Assembly: GCA_013824715.1 (NCBI GenBank)
Contig: PNOH01000002.1
Coordinates: forward strand, 160,003-224,002
DNA length: 64,000 nt
Direction: 5' to 3'
Origin: Odoribacter sp.
GTDB taxonomy: Bacteria; Bacteroidota; Bacteroidia; Bacteroidales; Prolixibacteraceae
Position 1 is the stretch's first letter; every line of letters starts with the position of its first letter. Below are positions 44,694 through 53,983 of this stretch, in pieces. A model generated the notes under the pieces. The model searched no databases. It was not told the DNA's origin and saw nothing but the letters and a program-made list of their open reading frames with translations. Made by a program: the position numbers and the translations under genes.

Positions 44694-47600
44694 ATGATCA
44701 GATCTTTCATCATTCTGATTTTATTGGTTTTAGTTATTTCCTGTAACCCAAAAGGAGACAGGGATAAATTATTTACCCTTCTTTCCCCTTCAGTTACTGG
44801 TGTCAATTTCGTTAATCAGTTAACAGAAACGGAAGAGATGAATATGATTGAATACCTCTATTTCAACAATGGAGGAGGTGTTGCTGCCGGTGATATGAAT
44901 AACGATGGATTAATTGACCTGTATTTCACTTCAAACCAGGGAACGAATAAACTTTTCCTCAACAAGGGAAACCTGAGGTTTGAGGATATAACTGGTGCTG
45001 CAGGAGTGGCAGGAACAGGTAATTGGAAAACTGGTGTTAACATGGCAGATGTAAACGCAGACGGTCTTCTCGATATCTATATTTGTCAGGTTGGCAGGTA
45101 TAAATCACTTTCAGGCAAAAATCAACTTTTCATTAATATGGGGAACCTGACATTTCAGGATATGGCCAATGAATATGGACTTGATTTCCAGGGTTTCTCG
45201 ACTCAGGCAGCGTTCTTTGATTATGACATGGATGGCGATCTGGATATGTACCTCCTGAACCATTCGGTACATTCATCACGCAGTTATGGTGATGCTTCAT
45301 TGCGATACGAAAAAGATTCAATTTCGGGCGACCGTTTGTTCAGGAATGATGAAGTAAATGGCAAACGGGTTTTCACCGATGTCACCAAGGAAGCCGGAAT
45401 TTACAGTAGTCAGATTGGATATGGATTGGGAATTAATGTCAGCGATATTAATAATGACGGCTATCCTGACATTTATATCTCGAACGATTTTCATGAAAAT
45501 GATTATCTGTACATCAACAACGGCAATGAGACTTTCTCTGAAAAGTTAACAGAAAGCATGGAACACACCAGCCGTTCATCAATGGGAAATGATGTCGGCG
45601 ATATCAACAACGATGGTCTTCTTGATGTAATCGTTTTGGATATGCTTCCTGAAGATGAAAAAACACGGAAGCAATCGGGCGGGGAGGATGATATGGAGCT
45701 CTTCGGCCTTAAATTAAAATTCGGTTATCATGATCAGTTTGTCAGAAACACCTTACAACTTAATCTGGGAGGCGGTCATTTTAGCGAAATCGGAAGACTT
45801 GCCGGTGTTTCCGCAACCGACTGGAGTTGGTCTCCCTTATTCTGCGATGTTGACAACGATGGATGGAAAGACCTTTTCATTACCAATGGCATTTTCAGAA
45901 GGGCAAACGATCTCGATTATGTGAAGTTTTTAACTGGCGGTAACCGGTATAACCCATCCAGGGATAATAGGAAAGCTTCGGATAAAGAATTGTATGAAAA
46001 AATGCCATTGAATCCCAACACGAGTTATCTGTATAAAAACAACCGGGACCTGTCATTTTCGAATAAAGCCAGCGAATGGGGTATTACTAAAAAGTCATTT
46101 TCAAACGGTTCAACTTACGCCGACCTGGATAACGACGGTGACCTGGATCTGATCGTAAATAATATCAATGAACAAGCATTTATCTACAGGAATAACTCTG
46201 AAACCAATCCAAGTAATCATTACCTGTCAATATCTCTTAAAGGCAATAATCTGAACCCGAAAGGCATTGGAACACGGGTAACCATTTATTCCGGCGGCCA
46301 GAAGCAAATTTCAGAACAATTTCCAGTTCGGGGATTTCAATCTTCAACCTCCGAAGTGTTGCATTTCGGCCTGGATTCAATAAAAGTTGCTGATTCGCTT
46401 CTTGTTCACTGGCCCGATCAGTCAAAACAAATTATTAGAAATATTGAAGGTAATAAGTTAATCGTTCTCAATATAAAGGACGCAACAAGGAATTTTCCTG
46501 CCAGTGAAAATCCATCTGATAAAGAAAAGCTTTTTGCCCAGGTTCAGATTGATGGACTTCAATTCAGGCATCAGGAAGATGGGTATTCCGATTTTCAACG
46601 GGAGCGCCTTATTCCACATAGTCTTTCACAAGACGGTCCGGCATTGGCTGTTGGAGATGTCAATGGTGATGGATTGGAAGATTTTTTTGTTGGCGGAGCA
46701 GCCAGACAGTCAGCAATGCTTTTCATTCAGCAAAAACAAGGAACCTTCAAACCAACCATGTTTCCGGATGATCTTTTCACTGATGATGTTGACGCAGCTT
46801 TTTTTGATGCAGATGGTGATGGTGATCTGGATATGTATGTGGTACATGGAGGCAACGAATTGACGGTTGGAGATCCGTTATTGTCCGATAAACTCTGGAT
46901 TAATGATGGCAAAGGCATTTTTAAGGAAGCAAAACCGGGAGCATTACCTTTTGCCGCCAATAATGGTTCCTGCATTCGTCCCTGCGATTTTGACGGCGAT
47001 GGCGATATTGATTTATTTGTTGGCACCCGGTCGGTGCCAGGAGCTTACGGATGGTCGCCAAACCAGGTACTTCTTGAAAACGACGGGAAAGGTCATTTTG
47101 ATGATGTTACCGATTCCGGAACAAAGGAACTGAAAACAATTGGGATGGTAACCGATGCCTGCTGGATGGATTATGACAAGGATGGAGATCAGGATCTTAC
47201 TGTAACAGGCGAATGGATGAATGTTAGTATATTTAGAAACGATCGTGGAATTTTTAGTAATGTAACAGCCAAAGCAGGTCTTGGGGAAACATCCGGATGG
47301 TGGAACTGCATAAGGGCTTCTGATATAGATGACGATGGGGATATAGATTTAATCGCAGGAAATCTGGGTTTAAATTCATTGTTAAAAGCCTCGCCACAAG
47401 AACCTGTTGAAATGTATCTCAATGATTTCGACAATAACGGTTCTCCGGATCAGGTAATTTGTTCCTGGCAGAATGGCACAAGTTTTCCGGTAGCATCGCT
47501 TGATGAAATGGTAAGCCAGATTCCTGATTTGATCAATAAGTACCCAAATTATTCCGATTTTGCAGGACAAACGGTTGTTGACCTGTTTGGCACAGAAAAA

Positions 47601-48002
47601 ATCGGGAAGTCCATCGTTAAAAAAGCAGTACTGTTTGAAAGCTGTCTCTTTGTGAATAACGGAGATGGGACTTTCAATACAAAAAAACTCCCGGTGACAG
47701 TACAGTTCTCACCTGTGCGGGATATTCTGACTGGAGATTTTAATTCCGACGGAAACCCCGATCTTATTCTGGTTGGAAACAACTATCTGGTAAGACCATC
47801 GCTAGGCCGTCAGGATGCAAGTTTTGGATGGTTCCTTCCGGGCGACAAAGGCTACGAATTTAATACGCCTACACCTGTTCAAAGTGGATTTAAAGTAAAA
47901 GGAGATTCGAGGAAAATTCTCAGTATAAAGATTTCCGGGAAACAACATCTTATCGTTGGAGTTAATAATAACGATCTTCAGATTTTCAGGTGTTTAAAAT
48001 GA
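44694..48002 (+). CDS. FG-GAP/VCBS-repeat lipoprotein with ASPIC/UnbV domain, paralogue 3
   Basis: This 1102-residue lipoprotein (FIILILLVLVISC) has the same layout: FG-GAP repeats such as GDMNNDGLIDLYF, DVNADGLLDIYI, DINNDGYPDIYI, an ASPIC/UnbV domain around residues 525-592 (LLVHWPDQSKQII) and second-half repeats GDVNGDGLEDFFVGGA and DADGDGDLDMYVVHGG. It is the most diverged of the three. Where the other two share the SSALSDRLY block, this one has DPLLSDKLWINDGKG. It starts 8 bp after paralogue 2. The set of three suggests either graded ligand specificities or subunits of one complex. Confidence 0.9.
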   Translation: MIRSFIILILLVLVISCNPKGDRDKLFTLLSPSVTGVNFVNQLTETEEMNMIEYLYFNNGGGVAAGDMNNDGLIDLYFTSNQGTNKLFLNKGNLRFEDITGAAGVAGTGNWKTGVNMADVNADGLLDIYICQVGRYKSLSGKNQLFINMGNLTFQDMANEYGLDFQGFSTQAAFFDYDMDGDLDMYLLNHSVHSSRSYGDASLRYEKDSISGDRLFRNDEVNGKRVFTDVTKEAGIYSSQIGYGLGINVSDINNDGYPDIYISNDFHENDYLYINNGNETFSEKLTESMEHTSRSSMGNDVGDINNDGLLDVIVLDMLPEDEKTRKQSGGEDDMELFGLKLKFGYHDQFVRNTLQLNLGGGHFSEIGRLAGVSATDWSWSPLFCDVDNDGWKDLFITNGIFRRANDLDYVKFLTGGNRYNPSRDNRKASDKELYEKMPLNPNTSYLYKNNRDLSFSNKASEWGITKKSFSNGSTYADLDNDGDLDLIVNNINEQAFIYRNNSETNPSNHYLSISLKGNNLNPKGIGTRVTIYSGGQKQISEQFPVRGFQSSTSEVLHFGLDSIKVADSLLVHWPDQSKQIIRNIEGNKLIVLNIKDATRNFPASENPSDKEKLFAQVQIDGLQFRHQEDGYSDFQRERLIPHSLSQDGPALAVGDVNGDGLEDFFVGGAARQSAMLFIQQKQGTFKPTMFPDDLFTDDVDAAFFDADGDGDLDMYVVHGGNELTVGDPLLSDKLWINDGKGIFKEAKPGALPFAANNGSCIRPCDFDGDGDIDLFVGTRSVPGAYGWSPNQVLLENDGKGHFDDVTDSGTKELKTIGMVTDACWMDYDKDGDQDLTVTGEWMNVSIFRNDRGIFSNVTAKAGLGETSGWWNCIRASDIDDDGDIDLIAGNLGLNSLLKASPQEPVEMYLNDFDNNGSPDQVICSWQNGTSFPVASLDEMVSQIPDLINKYPNYSDFAGQTVVDLFGTEKIGKSIVKKAVLFESCLFVNNGDGTFNTKKLPVTVQFSPVRDILTGDFNSDGNPDLILVGNNYLVRPSLGRQDASFGWFLPGDKGYEFNTPTPVQSGFKVKGDSRKILSIKISGKQHLIVGVNNNDLQIFRCLK

Positions 48003-48020
48003 AGCTGTAAGAACGATCAG

Positions 48021-49121
48021 TTATTTCTTGAGTTTGATAATCTCGCTCCCCGCCAGAAGAAAAGCGCCGGTTCCATAAACTTCCCAGCTTTCGGCAGAAA
48101 AATTCTTTTTGGGGTCAGCGCCAATGGGCTGGCACCAGCCAACATGCCCGTCAGGCTGAATCAGTGCATTCAAACCTTTCCAGGCTTTCTGAACCACAGG
48201 AAGGTATTTGTCTTTACTTAACAAACCATTGTTGATGCCCCAGGCCATTGCATAAGTATAAAATCCCGATCCACTGGCTTCGCCTCCCGGATAGGATTCC
48301 GGATCGAGCAAACTTGCCCGCCAAAGTCCATCTTCCTGCTGAAGGCTGGCGACTTTTTCAGCCATCTCAGTATATAATTTTTCATAAAACGGACGCTCCT
48401 TGTAATCTTTCGGAAGTTCACTTAATAATAGTGCCAGACCACCCATCACCCAGCCGTTTCCTCTCGACCAGAAAATCTTTTTCCCATTGGCTTCTCGGCG
48501 ATCAGAGGCATCGCCCTTAATTACATAGCCCAGATCCCTTGCAAAAAGATGCTCTTCTTTATTATACAAAAGGTTATAACATTCATGGAATAATTCATCA
48601 CTTTTCTCCATATATTTTTTGTCACCGGTGGTCATCGATAATTTAACCAATGCCGGAGGAGCCATAAATAGTGCATCGCACCACCACCAGGTTATTTGCT
48701 GGATACCTTTAACCGGAAAAGGAGTGACCAGAAATTTTTCCAGGTTGTCAATAAAAGGCTGAATCATCGTTTGGTCTTTTTTGATACGAAACATATCAAT
48801 ATAAGTCTGGCAAATAGCAATATCATCAGCATGTAGCAGGCGTGGACCGGGTTTCCATTGGTTTGCATTTCCCATTGTGATCATCGCATCCAATAATCTT
48901 TTGTCTTTCGTGGTTTCATAAGCTGCTGAAACTCCTGCATAAAAGGCGCCATTGGTCCAGTCATATAACTCGTGCTTCGGATTGGCAAACTGCCACATCG
49001 CCGCTGTAGTCATAGCCTTTTTTATTTCTTTAGGCTTAAAGCACTTTTCAGCTTGTTTTTTAGAGAAACCACTGATGCCTGTAAGCATGAATACAATGAG
49101 AATTGTAATTGTTTTTTTCAT
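48021..49121 (-). CDS. Unsaturated rhamnogalacturonyl/glucuronyl hydrolase-like enzyme (GH105/GH88 type)
   Basis: This 366-residue protein with a signal peptide (MKKTITILIVFMLTGISGFS) is an (alpha/alpha)6-barrel hydrolase. Family residues are seen in ELYDWTNGAFYAGVSA, LLHADDIAICQTYIDMF, TWWWCDALFMAPPAL (the proposed catalytic Asp is in WCDALFM), IFWSRGNGWVMGGLALLL and a closing EVYGTGAFLLAGSEI. Such enzymes hydrate and cleave the unsaturated uronic acid left by polysaccharide lyases on pectin-type oligosaccharides. It is convergent with paralogue 3 (18-bp gap), so it is not in the susCD transcript. A -7 box, TATGTTTG (complement of 49160-49167), lies upstream. Confidence 0.88.
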   Translation of the reverse strand: MKKTITILIVFMLTGISGFSKKQAEKCFKPKEIKKAMTTAAMWQFANPKHELYDWTNGAFYAGVSAAYETTKDKRLLDAMITMGNANQWKPGPRLLHADDIAICQTYIDMFRIKKDQTMIQPFIDNLEKFLVTPFPVKGIQQITWWWCDALFMAPPALVKLSMTTGDKKYMEKSDELFHECYNLLYNKEEHLFARDLGYVIKGDASDRREANGKKIFWSRGNGWVMGGLALLLSELPKDYKERPFYEKLYTEMAEKVASLQQEDGLWRASLLDPESYPGGEASGSGFYTYAMAWGINNGLLSKDKYLPVVQKAWKGLNALIQPDGHVGWCQPIGADPKKNFSAESWEVYGTGAFLLAGSEIIKLKK

Positions 49122-49159
49122 GTCAGATTGATTTATTCAGTTTATTGCAATCGATTGTT

Positions 49160-49167
49160 CAAACATA
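49160..49167 (-). promoter_or_regulatory. -7 box for the GH105-type gene
   Basis: The minus strand reads TATGTTTG, a consensus -7 box 38 bp before the start at 49121. No convincing -33 box lies at 19-20 bp. Confidence 0.4.
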
Positions 49168-49291
49168 CATAAACCTTTTAAATTAACACTCAGGGCTCGA
49201 AATATTGTAATACACTTTTTCGGTTATATTAGATATTTGCTGCTTTTTAATATTAATTAAACGTGAATTCCTGAAAACTGTAATCAGATAA

Positions 49292-49323
49292 CTTGCTTTG
49301 GTTTCAAATTCTAACTATACTTG
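49292..49323 (+). promoter_or_regulatory. Promoter of the histidine operon
   Basis: CTTG (49292-49295), 20 bp, then TATACTTG (49316-49323) matches the consensus with one mismatch in each box. It lies 20 bp before the leader-peptide ATG at 49344. Confidence 0.55.
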
Positions 49324-49343
49324 CACCACAATCAAGTACAGAA

Positions 49344-49406
49344 ATGAATACAACTTTCATACATTACGGCCATTATCATGTGACTCTATCAATAGGTAGG
49401 CAGTAA
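49344..49406 (+). CDS. hisL: Histidine-operon leader peptide
   Basis: A 20-residue ORF, MNTTFIHYGHYHVTLSIGRQ, ends in TAA at 49406. Three His codons (49362-49364, 49371-49373, 49377-49379) fall within six residues, and the reading frame is followed by a terminator just before hisG. This is the classical design of a leader peptide whose ribosome stalls when charged tRNA-His is scarce. The coding value lies in the His run, not in the product. Confidence 0.85.
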   Translation: MNTTFIHYGHYHVTLSIGRQ

Positions 49407-49472
49407 TTGTTTTGATGTTATTATAAAAATATTAACCCAAAAGAAGGCTTACCACATCGGTAGGCCTTTTTT
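49395..49472 (+). promoter_or_regulatory. Transcription attenuator of the histidine operon
   Basis: The terminator stem is AAGGCTTACC (49444-49453) with GGTAGGCCTT (49459-49468), which has one G-U pair, followed by a T run. Segment GGTAGGC (49395-49401), at the end of the leader-peptide ORF, repeats the 3' arm and can pair instead with GCTTACC (49447-49453) as an antiterminator. A ribosome stalled at the His codons leaves 49395-49401 free, while one reaching the stop at 49404 covers it. Both outcomes fit attenuation. Confidence 0.8.
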
Positions 49473-49492
49473 GCTTTTAAATAATCTTGAAA

Positions 49493-50353
49493 ATGGAAGG
49501 ACTTTTAAAAATTGCCATTCAAACCAAAGGCAGGCTAAACGAAGATTCGTTAAAGCTGATTGGTGACGCCGGAATTAAGCTTCCGATGAGTACCCGGAAG
49601 CTGATTTCAACTGCGATTAATTTCCCGCTGGAAGCGCTTTTTTTGCGCGACGACGATATCCCACAGGCTGTAGCTATGGGTGTGGCCGATATCGGAATTG
49701 TCGGCGAAAACGAAATGCTCGAAAAAAAGGAAAATGTGGTTGTAGCCAAACGTCTCGGATTCAGCAAATGCCGCCTTTCGCTGGCGATTCCAAAAAATGA
49801 TGAATATTCAGGATTAGAATATTTTACAGGTAAAAAGATTGCAACCTCTTATCCTGAAATCCTGAAAAATTTCTTTGCTGAAAAGAATATTCAGGCTGAA
49901 ATACATGTAATTACCGGTTCGGTTGAAATTGCTCCCGGAATAGGCCTGGCCGACGCCATTTTTGATATTGTCAGTTCGGGAAGTACACTGGTGAGCAACC
50001 GTTTGAAAGAAGTTGAAGTGGTTGTGAAGTCGGAAGCAGTTTTGGTAGCCAACCGTAACCTTTCTGAAGTAAAAAAAGCAATTCTCGATGATTTGATTTT
50101 CAGGATGGAGTCGGTTCAGCGAGCTGAAAAGAAAAAGTACATCCTCCTTAATGCCCCGAATAATAAACTGGCAGAAATTGAGTCGTATCTGCCTGGAATG
50201 AAGAGCCCGACCGTGATGCCGCTCGCCGAACCTGGCTGGAGCTCTGTTCACTCTGTGATTGATGACAAAGACTTCTGGGAAATCATTGGCAAGCTGAAAG
50301 CTGCCGGCGCTACCGGAATTCTGGTTATCCCTATCGAAAAAATGATTTTATAA
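49493..50353 (+). CDS. hisG: ATP phosphoribosyltransferase, long form
   Basis: This 286-residue HisG is the first enzyme of histidine synthesis (ATP + PRPP to PR-ATP). The catalytic part shows KIAIQTKGRLNEDSLKLI, then DDIPQAVAMGVADIGIVGENEML and KIATSYPEILKNFFAEKNI (in parts), with the phosphate-binding region EIAPGIGLADAIFDIVSSGSTL. The C-terminal ~75 residues (KYILLNAPNNKLAEIESYLPGMKSPTVMPL, in parts) are the ACT-like regulatory domain of the HisG-long form that binds histidine for feedback inhibition. ATG 49493 is preferred to TTG 49487. It is the first structural gene after the attenuator. Confidence 0.95.
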   Translation: MEGLLKIAIQTKGRLNEDSLKLIGDAGIKLPMSTRKLISTAINFPLEALFLRDDDIPQAVAMGVADIGIVGENEMLEKKENVVVAKRLGFSKCRLSLAIPKNDEYSGLEYFTGKKIATSYPEILKNFFAEKNIQAEIHVITGSVEIAPGIGLADAIFDIVSSGSTLVSNRLKEVEVVVKSEAVLVANRNLSEVKKAILDDLIFRMESVQRAEKKKYILLNAPNNKLAEIESYLPGMKSPTVMPLAEPGWSSVHSVIDDKDFWEIIGKLKAAGATGILVIPIEKMIL

Positions 50354-50361
50354 GTTTTGGA

Positions 50362-51666
50362 ATGAAAACATATATCAATCCTTCAAAAGATTCTTGGACT
50401 GAACTGCTTCAGCGCCCTTTGTTCAGTGTCGGGGAACTTGAAAAACAGGTTCAGGAAATATTGGATGACCTGAAAACAGGTGGTATAGCTGCAATTCGGA
50501 AATACACCGAAAAGTATGACGGAGTTCTGATTCAGGATTTTGCTGTTACAAAAGTGGAAATTGCTGAAGCCATCGCATTGGTTGATGGTTCACTGAAAAA
50601 TGCCATTCAGGTTGCAGCACGTAACATTCGTCAGTTTCACGAATCTCAGGTTCAGGAAATAAAAAAGATTGAAACTAGCCCTGGAGTCATTTGCTGGCAA
50701 AAATCAGTTGGAATCGAAAAAGTGGGTTTATATGTTCCGGGAGGCTCTGCTCCTTTGTTTTCAACTGTTCTGATGTTGGCCATTCCGGCTAAAATTGCGG
50801 GTTGCAAAGAAATTTTATTGTGCACGCCACCCAATAAAGAAGGTAAAATTCATCCGGCAATTTTGTTTGCAGCGAACTTGGTTGGTGTAACGCAAATATT
50901 TAAATTGGGTGGCGTTCAGGCCATCGGTGCATTGGCGTTTGGTGTGGATTGTATTCCGAAAGTCAATAAGATATTCGGTCCTGGAAATCAATATGTGATG
51001 GCTGCCAAACAACTGGTCAGCCGGGGCGATGTAGCCATCGATATGCCCGCCGGACCATCGGAAGTCGCTGTAATGGCCGATTCGACTGCCAATCCTGTAT
51101 TCATAGCTTCCGATCTGCTTTCGCAAGCTGAGCATGGTCCCGACAGTCAGGTGGTTTTGGTAACTAATTCGGCTGATTTGGTGATCAAAGTTCAGAACGA
51201 AATTGAAAAGCAACTTGCCCAGCTTCCGCGAAAAGAAATTGCTGAAAAAGCATTGGCCAACAGTCAGGCCATCGTTCTGGAAAATACACTGGAAATGATT
51301 GATCTTATCAACGATTATGCTCCTGAACATCTGATCATTGCCATGAAGAATTATCTGGAAGTGGCCGAAAAAATCATCAATGCCGGATCGGTCTTCCTGG
51401 GTAATTACACTCCTGAAAGTGCCGGTGATTATGCTTCAGGAACCAATCACACTTTGCCAACCAATGGCTGGGCACGGTCGTACAGCGGGGTAAATCTCGA
51501 CAGTTTCATCCGGAAAATAACCTTTCAGGAAATCACTCCCGAAGGAATTAAAAATTTGGGACCAGTAATTGAAACAATGGCTGCCGCTGAGTTGCTTGAT
51601 GCCCACAAAAATGCAGTGACGCTTCGATTGAATGAGTTAGAAAAAAACAACCACATAGACACATAG
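50362..51666 (+). CDS. hisD: Histidinol dehydrogenase
   Basis: This 434-residue enzyme performs the last two oxidations from histidinol to histidine, with NAD and Zn. Family segments include GLYVPGGSAPLFSTVLMLAIPA, GVQAIGALAFG, KIFGPGNQYVMAAKQ, DMPAGPSEVAVMAD, the metal and catalytic region LLSQAEHGPDSQVVLVT and PEHLIIAMKN, and a closing AGSVFLGNYTPESAGDYASGTNH region (in parts). The final residues NNHIDT and the stop are encoded by the left arm of the inverted repeat at 49-bp scale starting 51649, so the C-terminal tail is repeat-derived. Confidence 0.95.
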   Translation: MKTYINPSKDSWTELLQRPLFSVGELEKQVQEILDDLKTGGIAAIRKYTEKYDGVLIQDFAVTKVEIAEAIALVDGSLKNAIQVAARNIRQFHESQVQEIKKIETSPGVICWQKSVGIEKVGLYVPGGSAPLFSTVLMLAIPAKIAGCKEILLCTPPNKEGKIHPAILFAANLVGVTQIFKLGGVQAIGALAFGVDCIPKVNKIFGPGNQYVMAAKQLVSRGDVAIDMPAGPSEVAVMADSTANPVFIASDLLSQAEHGPDSQVVLVTNSADLVIKVQNEIEKQLAQLPRKEIAEKALANSQAIVLENTLEMIDLINDYAPEHLIIAMKNYLEVAEKIINAGSVFLGNYTPESAGDYASGTNHTLPTNGWARSYSGVNLDSFIRKITFQEITPEGIKNLGPVIETMAAAELLDAHKNAVTLRLNELEKNNHIDT

Positions 51667-51715
51667 GCCACAATAGAAAAATAAAAAACTATGTGTTCTA
51701 TGTGCCTATGTGGTT
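51649..51715. repeat. Inverted repeat (AACCACATAG...CTATGTGGTT) at the hisD-hisC junction
   Basis: AACCACATAG (51649-51658) is perfectly complementary to CTATGTGGTT (51706-51715), with further pairing of ACACATAGG against CTATGTG inside. It includes the hisD stop codon (51664-51666) and ends 15 bp before hisC ATG 51731. A partial relative (AACCACATAGAA) occurs near 22619. Confidence 0.65.
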
Positions 51716-51730
51716 CAAAAATATAGGAAT

Positions 51731-52762
51731 ATGAACTTAGACAAACTATTACGCAACAACATAAAAGCTTTGAACCCGTATTCTTCAGCCCGCGACGAGT
51801 TTTCGGGGGAGGCTGAAGTGTTTTTGGATGCCAATGAAAACCCATTCAATGCGCCATACAACCGATATCCTGATCCGCAGCAAAAGGAGTTGAAAATAAA
51901 AATTGCCGAACTTAAAAACATTGCTCCTGAAAAGATTTTCCTGGGAAATGGCAGCGACGAGCCGATCGACATTATTTTTCGTGCATTTTGTGAACCTGGA
52001 GTTGACAATGTGGTAACTATTGAACCGACTTATGGCATGTACCAGGTTGCCGCCGATGTCAACAATGTGGAAGTCCGTAAGGTGAAGCTCAATGAAGATT
52101 TTGGGTTCAGCGCTCAGAAATTGTTGGATGCCGCAAATCTGTACACTAAAGTTATCTTTGTTTGTTCACCCAATAACCCAACCGCCAATTTGCTGGATAA
52201 TTCTGAAATTTTAAAACTTATTACTGGTTTTGATGGTTTGGTGGTAGTTGACGAAGCTTACATCGATTTTTCGCCGGAAAACAGTTTGCTTCCGGAATTG
52301 GACAAGTACGAAAACCTGATTATTTTGCAGACTTTATCGAAAGCCTGGGGAATGGCTGGCATCCGACTTGGAATGGCATTTGCTCAACCTGAGATTATCC
52401 ATATTTTCAACAAGATCAAATATCCGTATAACATCAATATCCTGACTCAGCAAAAAGCTCTGGAATTGTTGGATCATCTTCAGGAAAAGGAAGAATGGGT
52501 GAAAATTATCGTTGAGGAACGTGACAAAATGGTGAAGAAGTTGTTTAAATTGCCATTTGTTCAGGTGGTTTATCCATCGGATGCCAATTTTATTCTGGTT
52601 AAAATGCACGATGCACGTGGCATCTATGAATATCTGACCGAGCAAAAAATTATTGTTCGCGACCGTTCGAAAGTGACTTTGTGCGTCGATTGCCTCCGGA
52701 TAACTATTGGTTCTCCAAAGGAGAATAAAAAATTACGAAAAGCATTGAAAAATTTGATATAA
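51731..52762 (+). CDS. hisC: Histidinol-phosphate aminotransferase
   Basis: This 343-residue class II PLP aminotransferase converts imidazole-acetol phosphate to histidinol phosphate. It shows the N-terminal [18 protein letters not shown] motif, [35 protein letters not shown], and the PLP lysine in [16 protein letters not shown]. The C-terminal Arg region reads [19 protein letters not shown] used ATG 51731. A longer upstream frame from GTG 51710 would read into the inverted repeat. It follows hisD by 64 bp, within which the repeat lies. Confidence 0.95.
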   Translation: MNLDKLLRNNIKALNPYSSARDEFSGEAEVFLDANENPFNAPYNRYPDPQQKELKIKIAELKNIAPEKIFLGNGSDEPIDIIFRAFCEPGVDNVVTIEPTYGMYQVAADVNNVEVRKVKLNEDFGFSAQKLLDAANLYTKVIFVCSPNNPTANLLDNSEILKLITGFDGLVVVDEAYIDFSPENSLLPELDKYENLIILQTLSKAWGMAGIRLGMAFAQPEIIHIFNKIKYPYNINILTQQKALELLDHLQEKEEWVKIIVEERDKMVKKLFKLPFVQVVYPSDANFILVKMHDARGIYEYLTEQKIIVRDRSKVTLCVDCLRITIGSPKENKKLRKALKNLI

Positions 52763-52773
52763 TAACTGGCGTA

Positions 52774-52852
52774 CTTTGTGAAAACCTTCGTGTTCTTTGT
52801 GGTAAAACTTAACCACAAAGGCCAACAAAGGAATACACCAAGTTCCACAAAG
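52774..52852. repeat. Nested inverted repeat (CTTTGTGGT/ACCACAAAG) at the hisC-hisB junction
   Basis: Inner arms CTTTGTGGT (52795-52803) and ACCACAAAG (52812-52820) lie inside outer arms CTTTGTG (52774-52780) and CACAAAG (52846-52852). The element fills the 97-bp gap and ends 7 bp before hisB ATG. Sequences built from CTTTGTG/CACAAAG units are familiar intercistronic repeats in Bacteroidota. Confidence 0.6.
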
Positions 52853-52859
52853 AAATACC

Positions 52860-53981
52860 ATGAAAAAGGCACTTTTTATCGACCGCGATGGAACGCTGAT
52901 TGTTGAACCGGCTGACGAGCAAATTGATTCGCTTGAAAAGCTCGAATATTTGCCGAAGGTTTTCAGGAACATGCACTTTATTGCCAAAAACCTTTCGTAC
53001 GAACTGGTAATGGTATCCAATCAGGATGGTTTGGGAACTGCCAGCTATCCTGAAGAAACCTTTTGGCCGGCGCATAACAAAATGCTGAAAGCGTTTAAAA
53101 ACGAAGGTGTTGTTTTCGATGACATCCTGATTGACCGAAGTTTTCCTGGTGATAATGCTCCAACCCGAAAACCACGAACTGGCCTGATGGGAAAATACCT
53201 GGACGGAAGTTACGATCTGGCCAACAGCTTTGTGATTGGAGACCGGCTGACCGATATTGAACTGGCTAAAAACCTTGGGGCAAAAGGAATTTTGATCAAC
53301 GACGGTTCTTTGGGAAATGAACTTCAGGAAAAAGGACTGTCCGAATTTTGTGTGTTGATTACTTCCGATTGGGATGAAATTTACGCCAAAGTAGCTGCTC
53401 CTGACCGTACTGCGGTTGTTTCGCGCGATACGAAAGAAACTAAAATCAGGATTGAACTAAACCTGGACGGAACCGGGAAAGGAAATATTCACACTGGTTT
53501 AGGCTTTTTTGATCACATGCTCGACCAGATTGCCCGACATTCCGGAGTTGACCTGTCCATTCGGGTGGATGGCGACCTGAATGTGGACGAACATCACACC
53601 ATTGAAGATACGGCTCTGGCTTTGGGCGAAGCTTTTAAATTGGCGCTCGGCGATAAACGCGGCATTGAACGATACGGCTATTTTCTTCCGATGGACGATT
53701 GTCAGGCTATGGTTGGACTTGATTTTGGTGGTCGTCCCTGGATTGTCTGGAATGCCGATTTCAGGAGGGAGAAAGTTGGTGAAATGCCAACCGAAATGTT
53801 CTTTCATTTCTTTAAATCGTTTTCGGACGCAGCATTGGCAAATCTGTTTATTCAGGCTGAAGGAACCAACGAACACCATAAAATCGAAGGTATTTTTAAA
53901 GCGCTGGCACGATCATTAAAAATGGCTATCCGGAAAGATGTTTTTAACTTTGAATTACCAACTACAAAGGGAGCACTTTAA
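52860..53981 (+). CDS. hisB: Bifunctional histidinol-phosphatase/imidazoleglycerol-phosphate dehydratase
   Basis: This 373-residue fused enzyme has an N-terminal HAD phosphatase (about 1-165) with the DRDGT nucleophile motif ([12 protein letters not shown]), [10 protein letters not shown] and [12 protein letters not shown]. The C-terminal dehydratase (about 180-373) has the paired HHxxED-type metal motifs as [14 protein letters not shown] and [14 protein letters not shown], then [17 protein letters not shown]. The same fusion is known from enterobacteria and many Bacteroidota. It covers steps 6 and 8 of the pathway. PurU follows 2 bp later. Confidence 0.95.
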   Translation: MKKALFIDRDGTLIVEPADEQIDSLEKLEYLPKVFRNMHFIAKNLSYELVMVSNQDGLGTASYPEETFWPAHNKMLKAFKNEGVVFDDILIDRSFPGDNAPTRKPRTGLMGKYLDGSYDLANSFVIGDRLTDIELAKNLGAKGILINDGSLGNELQEKGLSEFCVLITSDWDEIYAKVAAPDRTAVVSRDTKETKIRIELNLDGTGKGNIHTGLGFFDHMLDQIARHSGVDLSIRVDGDLNVDEHHTIEDTALALGEAFKLALGDKRGIERYGYFLPMDDCQAMVGLDFGGRPWIVWNADFRREKVGEMPTEMFFHFFKSFSDAALANLFIQAEGTNEHHKIEGIFKALARSLKMAIRKDVFNFELPTTKGAL

Positions 53982-53983
53982 TC

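Noticed and set aside
48021..49121. Assigning the GH105-type gene to the SusCD operon
   Set aside because: It is on the opposite strand with its own -7 box. Proximity alone does not make a shared transcript.
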